Assembly (NCBI GenBank): GCA_030686995.1
Contig: CM060680.1
Coordinates: forward strand, 197,829,322 to 197,893,321
Source: Artemisia argyi
Lineage: Eukaryota; Streptophyta; Magnoliopsida; Asterales; Asteraceae
Direction: 5' to 3'
DNA: 64,000 nt
This document shows, in pieces, positions 10,953 to 22,148 of this stretch. How positions within the stretch are numbered: the stretch's first letter is position 1; each line of letters begins with the position of its first letter. The notes below the pieces were generated by a model that saw nothing but the letters and a program-made list of their open reading frames with translations, ran no database searches and had not been told where the DNA came from. The position numbers and the translations under genes were made by a program.

Positions 10953-11892
10953 TTGAGTTACCATAGATTCCTTTTGCAACACCCATGCCCCTCAAAATAT
11001 AGGAAAATGCCATGGATTAGGAAGCATAACTATAGGGACATAAAAATTCCTTGCATGATTGGGTATATGTTTAGAGAGCATACATACATTGATTTAAAAG
11101 CACCCATGAATATTATGTCTAGGCTCTACTACAACTGGATTATGAATGAAAGGTTAGGCCCTAGAAAAGACCCCTACAACCCTAATCGACTATGTAATTT
11201 TGTCTGGAGAGTGAAAGGGGTACACATCTTTGTAGGAAATTTTACTTATCAATGCAATTTTATAATCCTAGAAGATGTTAGAGGCATTATAGATCCACAC
11301 TTAGGAGAAATGGTCCTAGGGCAACCTTTCGTTGAGACGACTAAGGGGGCGTTTGGTTCGCTTGAATTTGATGTAATTCGTTGTAATTGTAATCTGAATT
11401 ACATTACAATCCTGTTTGGTTGGCAGTATGGATGTAATTGTAATTCAGATTACATTACGTTGCGAGTCAACCAAACACAATGACATATTTCATCAATTAC
11501 AATTCCAACACATTAAAATTACAACACATTCCAATTCTTTGAATTACAATTCCTTCTGAAGATTACAATTCCTTCAAAAACATTCTGTGAACCAAACGCA
11601 CCCTAAGATGTATTGTGATCATGGGGAGGGAATATTTCAGTTTACTAATGTGACAGAAAAGATAACTTTTATGATGCCTCACATGAGGGAAGAATTAAAG
11701 GACATCAGGAATTTACTAATTGATGAGATTCGACCTTATGAGATTAAGGATAATGGAATTGATGATGATGTTTACTATGAGAGGAGGCGAACATACTATT
11801 CGGGTTGCATGAATCTAGGCCCTGAGTACAAGCGTGATGAAAATTGGGTTAAATGTTTTGAATTAGCACAAAAGTGGGAAAGGAAGACGTAG
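10953..11892 (+). pseudogene. Protease-like ORF of element A, split by a MITE
   Basis: Two frames (10953-11341 and 11604-11892) are in register once the MITE plus one TAA duplicate (262 bp) is discounted. The first has no ATG start. The product is similar in layout to the protease domain of element B: YIDLKAPMNIMSRL parallels B's LADLGSSLNLIPLSL, and NFIILED...LGEMVLGQPFV parallels B's DFYILDM...CPLLVGRGFL. The Asp is kept, but the Gly-Ser that completes a D-[TSL]-G-[AS] aspartic protease site is replaced by Lys-Ala, so catalysis is doubtful. The stop is 12 nt before the twin hairpin. No gag is upstream. Confidence 0.65.
11345..11603. mobile_element. PIF/Harbinger-like (Tourist) MITE in A's ORF
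   Basis: 259 bp with terminal inverted repeats GGGGGCGTTTGGTTCGC and GTGAACCAAACGCACCC (15 of 17 match) and a 3-bp TAA duplication (11342-11344, 11604-11606). Interior is AT-rich with GTAATT repeats. Removing it with one TAA restores a continuous frame. Confidence 0.9.
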
Positions 11893-11903
11893 CCCATGAC
11901 CTT

Positions 11904-11958
11904 GAGTCTAGCTTCAAGACTCGTAAATAAAGAAATGCGCTTCTTGGGAGGCAACCCA
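11904..11958 (+). other. Twin-hairpin motif, copy 2 (element A)
   Basis: GAGTCTAGCTTCAAGACTC (11904-11922, 6-bp stem), then 22 nt with AATAAAG, then TGGGAGGCAACCCA (11945-11958, 4-bp stem). It begins 12 nt after the ORF stop. Confidence 0.75.
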
Positions 11959-12347
11959 TGTTTTGTGTGTTTGTATTTGTTTGATTTTTAATTGTTCGAT
12001 GTTATTTGCTTTCGTATGCGTGTTTTATTTTTATTGTTGGTAGATCATGTTTCAAACTAAATTGTGAAAATGCTTTATTTTGTTGTTTAACTTCGTCTTA
12101 ACTTCATATAAAGGTATTTTGCAAAAGCTAAGTGTAAGGGGAAACCCCAAATTTGTTTATAAGAACGAAAATGATCATGATTTGCCACAATATTAAATGA
12201 ACATGTGTATTAGTAATTGTTAGAGTCAAATGCTTGTATCGAGTCATAATGATGTTGATTTTCCAGGAAATAGGACATAAGTTTTTCCAGAAATTTTTCG
12301 GAAACTTAACATAAAGATTTCTGCAGGTCACTTCTGATGGCGTCAGG

Positions 12348-12887
12348 TAGGGCTGTAAACGAACTGAACGTTCAGTGAACATTTCATGAACTGTTCGGTA
12401 AAAAGTTCGTTTATGTTCGTTTATTTATTAAATGAACGAACATGAACAATATTTTACGTTCGTTTAGTTAAATGAACGAACATGAACAAAAGTCGCGTCC
12501 GTTCATATATGTTCGTGAACGTCCGATTATGTGTTCATTTATTTATTAATGTTCGTATATAATATCTTTTAATTGTATTATTTTAAAATTGGTTTGTTTA
12601 AACAAAACAACACTTATAAAACAATATATTGTGCATAATTTAATAAAGTTTATATTTGTTTGTCTATGTTCATTCATGTTCGATCGTTTATGTTCGTTTA
12701 GCGTTCGTTTAGTATCTTAATGAACGAACATAAACGAACATGAACAACTCATTTTCTTAATAAACGAACATGAACAAGAAAATTCGTCCGTTTAAGCGTT
12801 CGCGTCCGTTTATTTGTCCGGTTAAAATTAAACGAACGAACATGAACAAAGCTCCGTTCGTGTTCGTCCGGTTCGTTTACAGCCCTA
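12348..12887. mobile_element. hAT-like MITE with 8-bp TSD
   Basis: 540 bp with 17-bp perfect terminal inverted repeats TAGGGCTGTAAACGAAC / GTTCGTTTACAGCCCTA and duplication GCGTCAGG at 12340-12347 and 12888-12895. The interior is full of inverted GTTCGTTTA / AAATGAACGAACATGAAC repeats. The homologous place in element B (about 18980-19020) holds one GCGTCAGG and no insert, i.e. an empty site. Confidence 0.93.
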
Positions 12888-12895
12888 GCGTCAGG

Positions 12896-14927
12896 ATTTA
12901 ACCCCTGACGGCGTCATGTGTAAAATTCTGGAAATTTTTCGGGTTTTGTTTTTCTAACGGAGTCTTAAAAGTTTTTGTTGATTCTTTAGTTTTATAAACT
13001 CCAGGAAATCTGTAAACATTCATTCCACAAGCATTATATCTTAAATTGCTTTCTAGGATTTGTTAGTATATATAGATTGCCGCCGATTTTACGTGAGGTT
13101 GCCTTGATTGTTTTCTCATGTTTAACAGGTTATATATGACAAGAAGATGATTTATATTTCTGGAAGGGAAGCTTTGAACGTTCATTTTCTTGGAGGAAGA
13201 TCTAACCTTGTTAACACACTATCCACACCGAACGAATCAGGGGAGTATTTGTTTTCATTCTTTTACCTATTTTACTTTTACATCCTTTAATTGAACATTG
13301 GGGTCAATGTTCATCCTAAGTGTAAGGGGAGGGTAAATGATGATACCTTATAGGATACAATTGCACTTGAGTTTGTTTGTTCGATGGTAGGTGTATAATA
13401 AAACTAAGAGAAATACTTGTTAGTGTAATTTTAGCACCAAATTTAAAATTTTTTTTACAACATTTAGGAGTGAAACTTTAACCTTAACAAGCGTCTCATG
13501 GATAGGAGTTGTATGACTAGTACAAAACCGTACCATTCAGAAAAATTTTCCACCCAAATATGTGAGGTTCGCCTTTAGATTTGATAGGAAAAGCATTTAT
13601 TATTAGTGCTTATGAGTGTACCGTTAGCATTTAGATTCTAGAACTTGCGTTAGTGATGCATCCCGAGACCGCTAGTGAGACTACATTCGTGCAGTAGGAT
13701 TTACTACATGATAAGAGGCATTAGGATCACCCTTGTATTAAACCCGTATCATAATTACTTGACCATTTAAGTCATATCACTTGACTAGTAAAGTCAATTA
13801 ATTTTCCCACACCTTAGCGTTGTACTCATTTTTAGTACACGAAACCCCTAGTACACCCCTCCGAGCCTATCTTTTCGTTTCTAACTTTAAGCATTTTACT
13901 TAAAGGAATAATTTGTTACAACCCACCCCAAATGTGCAACCAAATCGCCTTAGCCTTCCGTGTATGCACTCATCTTTAGTGCATTATTGTTACATGTTTA
14001 ACTCTTAGTTAATTATCTAATTGATTACATGATTGCTAAGTCGAGTCACATCTTGTACATATTGTTTTGGGACGATTGGGACTCATGGGTAAAGTACTTG
14101 TATAATGGAGTAATGGGGAAGAACATCATCAATTACCCCCATATGTGCGTTACTCTTAAAAAGTACTCCAAGTGTTTTGATTATCTTGATTCGAGTTATT
14201 AGAGTAGTTTAGTGTAAAGTATGTAAAAATTCAAGTGTAAGGGAAATGTACATTTCCTATGATGTACTATTTTGGATGGTAGGGTAAAAGTGTATGTAAA
14301 AAATATAAAAATAAAATAAAAATAAAAAAAAATAAAAAATCGGAAAAATTTAAAAAAAGAAAAAAAATAGAAAAAAAAGAAAAGAGAAAAAACATATGGA
14401 CTACCATCCTGTTTCATTCTATGTTTGTTTTAATGTTTTGTTATTTTTGATTCATTAGCTTAAGTCGAGTCGAGTCTTGGCTTAGCAACGCCATATTATA
14501 CATGTAATTAACCAAGATGATTAACTCGCCACCAGTAAATAATGCCTTTATCCAACAAAACCGTGTTTTCCATATCCCTACACCTAACGTTATAACCCTT
14601 TTAAAAGACCTCTTTGATAGTTTATCCTAGGTGCTTACGCCAAGTGGTAAAGGTTTGATCCTTTCCCAAGCCTATGGTAAACTATTTGCTATGACAGGAA
14701 GTGAGAGATGTTTTTCATTTCCATATTGTGATATATACTTTATTACACCCAAGAAATGTGAGTATCTAAACACTATTTGTGAGGTGCTAGTGTATGACCT
14801 CCGTGCTTGTTTTTGGTTTTTAGTGGAACGATTATTTGTTGTAATTACGTTTATATTAGTGTTAAATGACCCCTAACTTGTATTTTGATTAGAATAAAAG
14901 CGCATTTGCTTGAGGACAAGCAAATCT
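12896..14927 (+). other. Non-coding 3' internal region of element A
   Basis: Colinear with B 16963-18960 (reverse). Contains CCTAAGTGTAAGGGGAGGG near 13317, an A-rich stretch at 14298-14395 and no ORF with recognisable content. The frame at 14631-14876 has no counterpart of interest and is judged non-coding. Confidence 0.7.
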
Positions 14928-14943
14928 CAAGTGTAAGGGTATT
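14928..14943 (+). other. Polypurine-like stretch before A's 3' LTR
   Basis: AAGTGTAAGGGTATTT directly precedes TGATGAG. Element B has AAGTGTAAGGGTATA at the same place. Confidence 0.5.
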
Positions 14944-15537
14944 TGATGAGGTGAAAAGTGTATCGCTTTTAAGGGGTCATTTAAGCCCGAATTCAAGATT
15001 ATTTGATCAATCATTAAGTCGTTCCTTTTGTTATTTTAGGTACTTTTGGAGAGAAATCTGGAAAAGGAAGTATTTTGGACGTTTTTTGAGCATAAAAGTG
15101 AAGAAAAGGGGCAAAGTCTCAAATTTCCTTGCTGGAACAGTACCTGATGACGTCAAGCTTTTACACGTGACGGCGTCAAGAGTTACAAAAGATGTGGATG
15201 TGGAACTTTTAACGTGACGGCCCAGATAGTTTTCAAGCTTATTGGCCTGACGGCGTCACCAAGGCCGTCATGGTCCAAATACTAGTGACGGCCCAGAGTA
15301 ATTTTCTACATGACGACGTCACAAATGGATCTAGGCAATACGATTTTCATCATGGCGGCGAGTTGACGGCGTCACAAGTTAATACATGACGCCGTCAAGG
15401 TGTAAAATCTATATATAGTTTTCCAATTTTCATTCATTAGTGTGCAACTTTGAGGGAATAAACCCTAAGACGAATTTTAACAGCTTTTCAAGGGTTTCAA
15501 CCCCTTGATTCTTCCATGTTCAATTGAAGATAAGTAT
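14944..15537 (+). repeat. Element A 3' LTR, first part
   Basis: Matches 9207-9799. Broken at 15537 by insertion of B; continues at 23558. Carries its own dyad array (about 15145-15400) and TATA. Confidence 0.92.
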
Positions 15538-16946
15538 TGATGCGTGGGAATCGCACCTTGCTTTACCTCTCGAGGGATCTCGAGAAGCTTACAACCCCCA
15601 CCAGGCAGTGTACCTGATCGTTGTAGTATAGTATAGTGACAAGTACCGGGGGATTGATCGTTCAGCTTAGGAATAGTGTCGCTAGGATTAGAAAACCTAA
15701 TTAATAGTTCTAGAGGTGAGAGATGATTATTTTTGTATTTTTATATTTTTATGAAAGCAATTAAAATCTCGGGTTTTGAAGGAGTGGGCGGAATTAGTTG
15801 CTATTCAACTAACTCAAAGCTAAGATGCAATCAAAATAAAATAATAAAAATGAAATTAAACTAAATTAAACTAAGGTTGTGAGCATTAATTGGAGAAATT
15901 GTGTTTACTTAGACTTCATTACTCCCTATATATCTTTTACATGTTAATTACTTGTTACACTTGTATGAATGACGGGTTGTATTCCTTAATACCATTCGTG
16001 GGGTGGCATACATAACTCCCCAACTCTATGAGCTCTTATCTCCTCCTACACCATGACCCAGCACAACTATAGGGATTGTAAACAGTGACTCATGCATTAA
16101 ATACAACCAATAAAGACCTAGTACGCCTCGGTTCATGTTTCTTAAGACGTTCAAGCATGTTACCATTTGAAGATCTGCCAGTTTTCTTAAGCCTAACATA
16201 TAAATCATTCATTCAAAACAAGAATAGACAAGTAATCAACACATAATCAACATCTAGGTTTCATTAGATCTAAGCAAACACAAGAGAGATCTAGCCTAGC
16301 ATAATGGAATTGAGACAAGAACAAGAGATAAACAACCAACACATAGACATATTGATTGAATTGAAAGTACACTTATCTCAATTACAATGCAAGGTCTCAA
16401 GGGTTTGGAACCCTTGAAAAACCTGTGAAAGAGGCACCAAAATCGTCTTTAGGGTTTCACCAAAACTTCTCTTCTCTTGATGAAAAAAAACTAGAAAACT
16501 ATATATAGGAAAAACAATCTGACGGCGTCAAGAGTTAATTCTGACGCTGTCACCTCGCCGCCATAAACTTCCTCGGACGGCCTTGATCCACTTATGACGG
16601 CCTATGTGACGCCGTCACCACCCACGGTAAATTATTCTTGGCCACTTTGACGCCGTCACCAGTTCGTCTGACGCCGTCACCACCTTCGATATTTAATTCT
16701 TCATGTCTGACGCCGTCAAGCTTTTGGTCTTGACGCCGTCACCTTGTATTTCCAGCTTGGATTTTTGGTACTTTGCCGTCTTCTTCACTTTATGCTCCAA
16801 AAACGTCCAAAATAGCCTCTTTTCCAGAATTCACTCTCCAAACACCTAAAATCACAAAAGAAACGATTTAGGGCAATATTTGATCAAATAAAGTCGGATT
16901 CGGGCTTAAATGACCCCCTAAAAACGGATCATTTTTCGCCTCATCA
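15538..16946 (-). repeat. Element B 3' LTR
   Basis: 1409 bp, TGATGCGTGG...CGCCTCATCA on the plus strand. Partner is 22149-23557. Dyad array at about 16519-16745 and TATA at about 16497-16507. Confidence 0.95.
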
Positions 16947-16962
16947 TATACCCTTACACTTG

Positions 16963-17497
16963 AGATTTGCTTGTCCTCAAGCAAATGAGCTTTTATTCTA
17001 CTCAAAAGACAAGTTAGGGGTCATTTAACACTAATATAAAAGTAATTACAACAAATAATCGTTCCACTAAAGACCAATAGACAAGCACGGAGGTCATACA
17101 CAAGCACCTCACAAATAGTGTTTAGATACTCACATCTCTCGGGTGTAATAAAGTGATATAACATTATGGAAATGGAAGATATCTCTCACTACCTGTCATA
17201 GCAAAATAGATTACCATAGGCTTGGGAAAGGATCAAACCTCCACCACATGGCGTAAGCACCTAGGATAAACTATCAAAGAGGTCTTTTAAAGGGTTATAA
17301 CGTTAGGTGTAGGGATATGAATTACACGGTTTTGTTGGATAAAGGAAGTTTTACTGGTGGCGAGTTAACAATCTTAGTTAATTACATGTACAAGATGGCG
17401 TTGCTAAGCAAAGACTAGACTCGACTTAAGCTAATAAATGAAAAATAACAAAAACATAAAATAAACATAGAATAAAAACGGGATGGTAGTCCGTATG

Positions 17498-17538
<41 letters not shown>

Positions 17539-17552
17539 CTTTTTCTTTTTTC

Positions 17553-17597
<45 letters not shown>

Positions 17598-19370
17598 ATA
17601 CACTCTTACCCTACCATCCAAAATAATACATCATAGGGGATGAGAATTCCCCTTACACTTGAATCTTTACATACTTTACATTAAACTAATCTAATGACTC
17701 GAATTAAGAAAATCAAAACACTTGGAGCACTTTTAAGATTAACGTACATATGGGGGTAATAAGTGATGTTCTTCCCCATTATTCCATAAAATAAGTACTT
17801 ACCCATGAGTCCCAATCGTCCCAAAACAATATGTACAATGATATGACTCGACTTAGCAACCATGTAATCAATTAGAAAGTTAACTTAGGGTTTAACAAAT
17901 AACAATAATGCACTAAAAATGAGCGCATACACGGAAGGCTAAGGCGATTTGGGTGTACATTTAAGTGGGGTGTAACAAATTCTTCCTTTAAGTAAAATGC
18001 TTAAAGTTAGAAACGAAAAGATAGGCTCGGAGGGGTGTACTAGGGGTATCGTGTACTAAAAATGAGTACAACGCTAAGGGTGTGGGAAAAATTAGTTGAC
18101 TTAACTAGCCAAGTAATATGACTTAAATGGTCAAGTAATCATGATACGGGTTTAACACAAGGGTGATCCTAATGCCTCTTATCATGTAGTAAATCCTACC
18201 ACACGAATGTAGTCTCACTCGCGGTCTCGGGATGCATCACTAACGCAAGTTCTAGAATCTAAATGCTACCGGTACACTCATAAGCACTAATAATGAATGC
18301 TTTTCCTATCAAAACTAAAGGCGAACCTCACATTTTTGGGTGGAAAATTTTTCTGAATATACGGTTATGTGCTAGTCATACAACCTCCTATCCATGAGAC
18401 GCTTGCTATGGCTTAAGTTTCACTCCTAAATGTTGTAAAAAATTTTAAATTTGGCGCTAAAATTACACTAACAAGTATTTCTCGTAGTTTTATTACTCAT
18501 CTACTATCAAACAAAACAAACTCAAGCGAAAGTGCATATGTAAGGTATCATCTTTTTACCCTCCCCTTACACTTAAGATGAACATTGTCCCCAATGTTCA
18601 AGTAAAGAATGTAAAAGTTAAAAAGTAAAGAGAATGAAATCAAATACTCCCCTGATTCGCTCGGTATGGATTTTAGTTGGCCAGGTTAAATCTTCTTCCA
18701 AGAAAACGAACAATCAAAGCTTCCCTTCCAGAATATAAATCATCTTCTTATCACAAATAACCTGTAAATCCTGACAAAAGTAGACAAGGCAACCTCGCGT
18801 AAAATCGGCGGCATCCTATATAAGTTACTAAATCCTAGAAAACAAAGTAAGATATAATGCTTGTGGAATGAAGTTTGCAGATTTCCTGGAGATTATAAAA
18901 CTTAATAATTCACAAAAACTATAAGACTCCGTTAGAAAAACAAAACCGGTAAAATTTCCAGATTTTAACTCCTGACGCCGTCAAGAGCAAACCCTGACGC
19001 CGTCAGAATGGACCTGCAGAAATTCTTATGTTAAGTTTCCGGAAAATTTCTGGAAAAACCTTGTCCTACTTCCTGGAAAATCCTGCAAAACTTCATTATG
19101 ACTCAATACAAGCATTTGACTCTAACAATTACGAATATACATGTTCATTAAATATTGTGGAGAATCATGATCGGTTTGTTTCTTAAAAACATATTTGGGG
19201 TTTCCCCTTACACTTATCTTTTGCAAAAATACCTTTAGGTTGAAGTTAAGACTAGGCTAAACAACATAATAAAGTATTTCCACTTTTTAGTAAAGAAACA
19301 TGATCAACCAACAATAAAAATAAAACATGCATACGGAAGCAAATAACAATCAAACAAATAAAAATTACAC
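16963..19370 (-). other. Non-coding 3' internal region of element B
   Basis: Parallels 11960-14940 of element A in reverse, including the CTAAGTGTAAGGGGAGGG block (about 18559-18580), a pyrimidine tract (17502-17595) and the empty MITE site (about 18980-19020). Two further TGACGCCGTCA dyads lie at about 18973 and 18993. No ORF. Confidence 0.75.
17502..17595. repeat. Poly-T/pyrimidine tract
   Basis: Almost pure T with a few C; the Lys-repeat frame on the minus strand over it is an artefact. It corresponds to an A-rich stretch at 14298-14395 in element A, hence an ancestral feature that expanded. Confidence 0.9.
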
Positions 19371-19376
19371 AAAACA

Positions 19377-19431
19377 TGGGTTGCCTCCCAAGAAGCGCTT
19401 TTCTTTATTTACGAGTCTTGTAGCTAGACTC
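19377..19431 (-). other. Twin-hairpin motif, copy 3 (element B)
   Basis: On the minus strand GAGTCTAGCTACAAGACTC (19431-19413), 22 nt with AATAAAG, then TGGGAGGCAACCCA (19390-19377). It begins 14 nt after the stop of the gag-protease ORF. Confidence 0.75.
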
Positions 19432-19445
19432 AAAGTCGTGGGTTA

Positions 19446-21977
19446 CTACGTGATTCGGGTGAGTTCCTCATTGAGGACATCTTTGGGATCGAACTTAGGT
19501 TTCAACTTCCTATCGGTTCCCTTAGTGTGATATGACCTTTCAAACTTTTCTCCATCCGGATCATAAAAGGTCATTCTAATATGCCATGACCCGTCACCTT
19601 CTTTAGGTGGCTTGTCCCACCTCCATTTATACTTATCTCCATCTCTTTTCCATTTATTCAACTCTATATTAATAGGCATTATGCTCAAGAACTCAATCAT
19701 CTTTCTAAAGACTAAGGGGTCCTCAAAGGGATCTAGCTCCTCATCCCTAGCTATGAGTTGTTCTATCGAATGTGTCTTCTCAACGAAATCCTTTTCTAGA
19801 TAAAATGGGCATTGAGGTCCTATGAAGTTCCTTTCTATCCAAGGTCCATATCTAGATGGTCTCCTATTCATCTCTACCCAATGCGGTGTTGGTTCATCAT
19901 CACAATCATAACTATGCTTCTTAACATCATACACCGACCAAGTATCGCCTTCTCCTACCGCTATCTTGGATTCCTTGCAATCTATCATGGCACTAGCAGT
20001 TGCTAAAAATCCTCTTCCTACCAATAATGGGCATGTAGTGTCACTAACCATGTCTAGGATGTAAAAATCCGCTAATATAGTTAACCTTCCTACGTGAACA
20101 ACTACATCCTTAATCATTCCAACCGGGTGGGCAATACTTCCATCCGCTAGCCCTATCAATACCTCCGTTTCCTCTAACTTTCCTAGCTTAAGAGCGGTGA
20201 ATAAGGATAAGGGAATCAAGTTGAGGCTTGACCCTAAATCGGCTAGTGTGTCGAAAGCTTCGGATCTTCCTATCTTACAAGGCAAAACAAATATACCCGG
20301 ATCATCAAGCTTTTTAGGCAACTTGTTTTGAACGAAGGCGGTCCCATTTTTACCTAGCTTATACTTCTCATATTTTTCTAGGAGGGCACTATAGTAAGGA
20401 GCACGCGCTAAGACATCAATGACGGGGCGTTCAAGGTGAAGTTCTTTGAATTCATCGTCAAGGTCTTGCGTAAGAGGTGTTTCAACTATGCTTTTGACCG
20501 GCTCTATAGTGGGTGTTTTAGTTGATTGGTCCTTTTGGGGAACTTGGTGTTGTTTGAAACACGTGCTCGTTGATTTAACCGAGTAGTATTGTGGACACGA
20601 AGTGGGTGACGAAACTGAAGATATGGCATTAACGTTTAGTTTCGGATTCTTGATGGTGTCGCTTGGGAGTGCTCCCATTTCTCGGTCATTGAGAACTTTC
20701 AACAATGCATCAATTCTATTGGTCATCTCACTTTGATTTTGTTTGAAATCGGCTTCAAACTTAGCTATGCGGGCTTCTTGAGATGCCATGAACTTTGACA
20801 TCAACCCTTCAAGATTGTTGGTACTACCATAGTTGTTAGAAGGATTGTTGTTGAAGGTACGGTTGGATGGTGGACCGTTTGATTGGTAACGATTAGGCGG
20901 ATTGGAAGAATTTGGTTGATTTTGTTTCCACCTAAGGTTTGGGTGATTTTTCCATGAGGGGTTGTATGAATCACCGTATGTGTTTGGCTCGGGCTTGAAA
21001 GTGTACCACTTATCTCCCGCTTCGTCGGTACGCGTGGATGCGTAGTCCGCAAAAGCTGTTCCGGGGAGTTCCACACAATCACGAGTGTCATGGGGACCAC
21101 TACATAATTGGCATGAAGAAGTGATTTTGTTCACTTGGCTTGAATGCTTCGGAGCTTCGTAAGATTTCATGAGAAACTTGACTTGGTCCTCAAGTTCCAT
21201 GATCCTACGGTCGGGAGTGCTTGAATTATTCGAAGGCAAAGATATTGCCTTGACTGTTTTGTTCAAATCACGGGGATCATTCCAACTTTCGTTGTCATAG
21301 AGAGCAAGATCTTCTATGAGTTCCCATGATTGTTCCGCACTAAGATCACGTAGCTTACCACCGGCCGATTGGTCAATGGTTCGCCTCGTGGGGATGTCGA
21401 TATGGTCATAGAAGATTTGGACTTGGAGCCAAAGATCTATGCCATGATGAGGGACTTTTTGGAGTAAGTCCTTGAAACGAGTCCATGCTTCATAAAGAGA
21501 TTCATTTTGACGTTGTTGAAACATCAAGATGTCATTCCTAAGTTTAGTAGTTCTCCCCGGTGGGAAAAATTGAGCAAGGAAACGAGTGGTGAGATCATCC
21601 CATGTGGTGATGGATCCCGCGGGTAAACGCTCAAGCCATTGACTAGCTTGATCCCGTAGAGAGAATTGGAATAGGCGTAAACGGGTAGTCTCTCTAGTTT
21701 CAACACCTAGGTCTATGGAATCTACGATTTTGAGGAAGTCCTTAAGGTGTTGGTTTGGATCTTCGGAACGAAGTCCATGGAATGCACATCCGCTTTGCAC
21801 CAACTGGATGGTGTCGGATCGCAAGGGGGTCACATTGGCTCCGGTGAGCTCAATGGTGTTTCGGTAGCCTTGGTGGTTGGGTCGGGAATACTCTCCTAAG
21901 GTTCGGGGCCTAAGGGGTTCTAATGGTGGGTTTTGTTGTGGTGGGATGATGGGTTCAAAGATGTTACCACCTTCCAT
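19446..21977 (-). CDS. Gag-protease polyprotein of element B
   Basis: 843 residues from ATG at 21977, uninterrupted. Residues about 50-235 are a retrotransposon gag capsid domain (FQFSLRDQASQWLERLP, WDDLTTRFLAQFFPP). A zinc knuckle C-X2-C-X3-H-X4-C is at 289-301. A low-complexity Asn/Pro-rich linker follows (about 335-390), with a coiled-coil-like stretch about 395-435. An aspartic protease with DLGSS at 580-584 and CPLLVGRGFL near 649-658 is next. A C-terminal block (about 720-830; DPFEDPLVFRKMIEFL, WDKPPKEGDGSWH) is of unknown role. The DLG[AS]S form is typical of Athila-like proteases. The protein ends without RT. In cells it should form the particle and mature it, with replication enzymes supplied in trans (inference). 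Confidence 0.93.
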   Translation of the reverse strand: MEGGNIFEPIIPPQQNPPLEPLRPRTLGEYSRPNHQGYRNTIELTGANVTPLRSDTIQLVQSGCAFHGLRSEDPNQHLKDFLKIVDSIDLGVETRETTRLRLFQFSLRDQASQWLERLPAGSITTWDDLTTRFLAQFFPPGRTTKLRNDILMFQQRQNESLYEAWTRFKDLLQKVPHHGIDLWLQVQIFYDHIDIPTRRTIDQSAGGKLRDLSAEQSWELIEDLALYDNESWNDPRDLNKTVKAISLPSNNSSTPDRRIMELEDQVKFLMKSYEAPKHSSQVNKITSSCQLCSGPHDTRDCVELPGTAFADYASTRTDEAGDKWYTFKPEPNTYGDSYNPSWKNHPNLRWKQNQPNSSNPPNRYQSNGPPSNRTFNNNPSNNYGSTNNLEGLMSKFMASQEARIAKFEADFKQNQSEMTNRIDALLKVLNDREMGALPSDTIKNPKLNVNAISSVSSPTSCPQYYSVKSTSTCFKQHQVPQKDQSTKTPTIEPVKSIVETPLTQDLDDEFKELHLERPVIDVLARAPYYSALLEKYEKYKLGKNGTAFVQNKLPKKLDDPGIFVLPCKIGRSEAFDTLADLGSSLNLIPLSLFTALKLGKLEETEVLIGLADGSIAHPVGMIKDVVVHVGRLTILADFYILDMVSDTTCPLLVGRGFLATASAMIDCKESKIAVGEGDTWSVYDVKKHSYDCDDEPTPHWVEMNRRPSRYGPWIERNFIGPQCPFYLEKDFVEKTHSIEQLIARDEELDPFEDPLVFRKMIEFLSIMPINIELNKWKRDGDKYKWRWDKPPKEGDGSWHIRMTFYDPDGEKFERSYHTKGTDRKLKPKFDPKDVLNEELTRIT

Positions 21978-22124
21978 GATGTCGGATGGTAAAGAGTTAC
22001 GAACAAAAGCACGAAGAAATAAGATAGACTAAAGAAGATCTAAAAATAAAAATAAAAATCTTACTAGAAAGGAATCTAGCAAGTAGACCTAATAAAAAGA
22101 AATCCTAACCTAGACAATAACTAT

Positions 22125-22142
22125 TCCCCGGCAGCGGCGCCA
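22125..22142 (-). other. Element B primer-binding site
   Basis: On the minus strand TGGCGCCGCTGCCGGGGA, six bases inside the 5' LTR; complementary to a tRNA-Asp 3' end type as in Athila elements (from family knowledge). Confidence 0.8.
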
Positions 22143-22148
22143 AAAACT

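Noticed and set aside
14631..15217. Two frames at the end of element A
   Set aside because: They run from non-coding tail into the 3' LTR without recognisable content, and are not kept in element B.
16026..16208. 60-residue ORF present twice (also 22637-22819)
   Set aside because: Both copies lie in the two LTRs of element B; the repetition comes from the LTRs, not from conservation of a gene.
17415..17621. Lys-rich ORF on the minus strand
   Set aside because: Encoded by a poly-T tract of element B; no gene.
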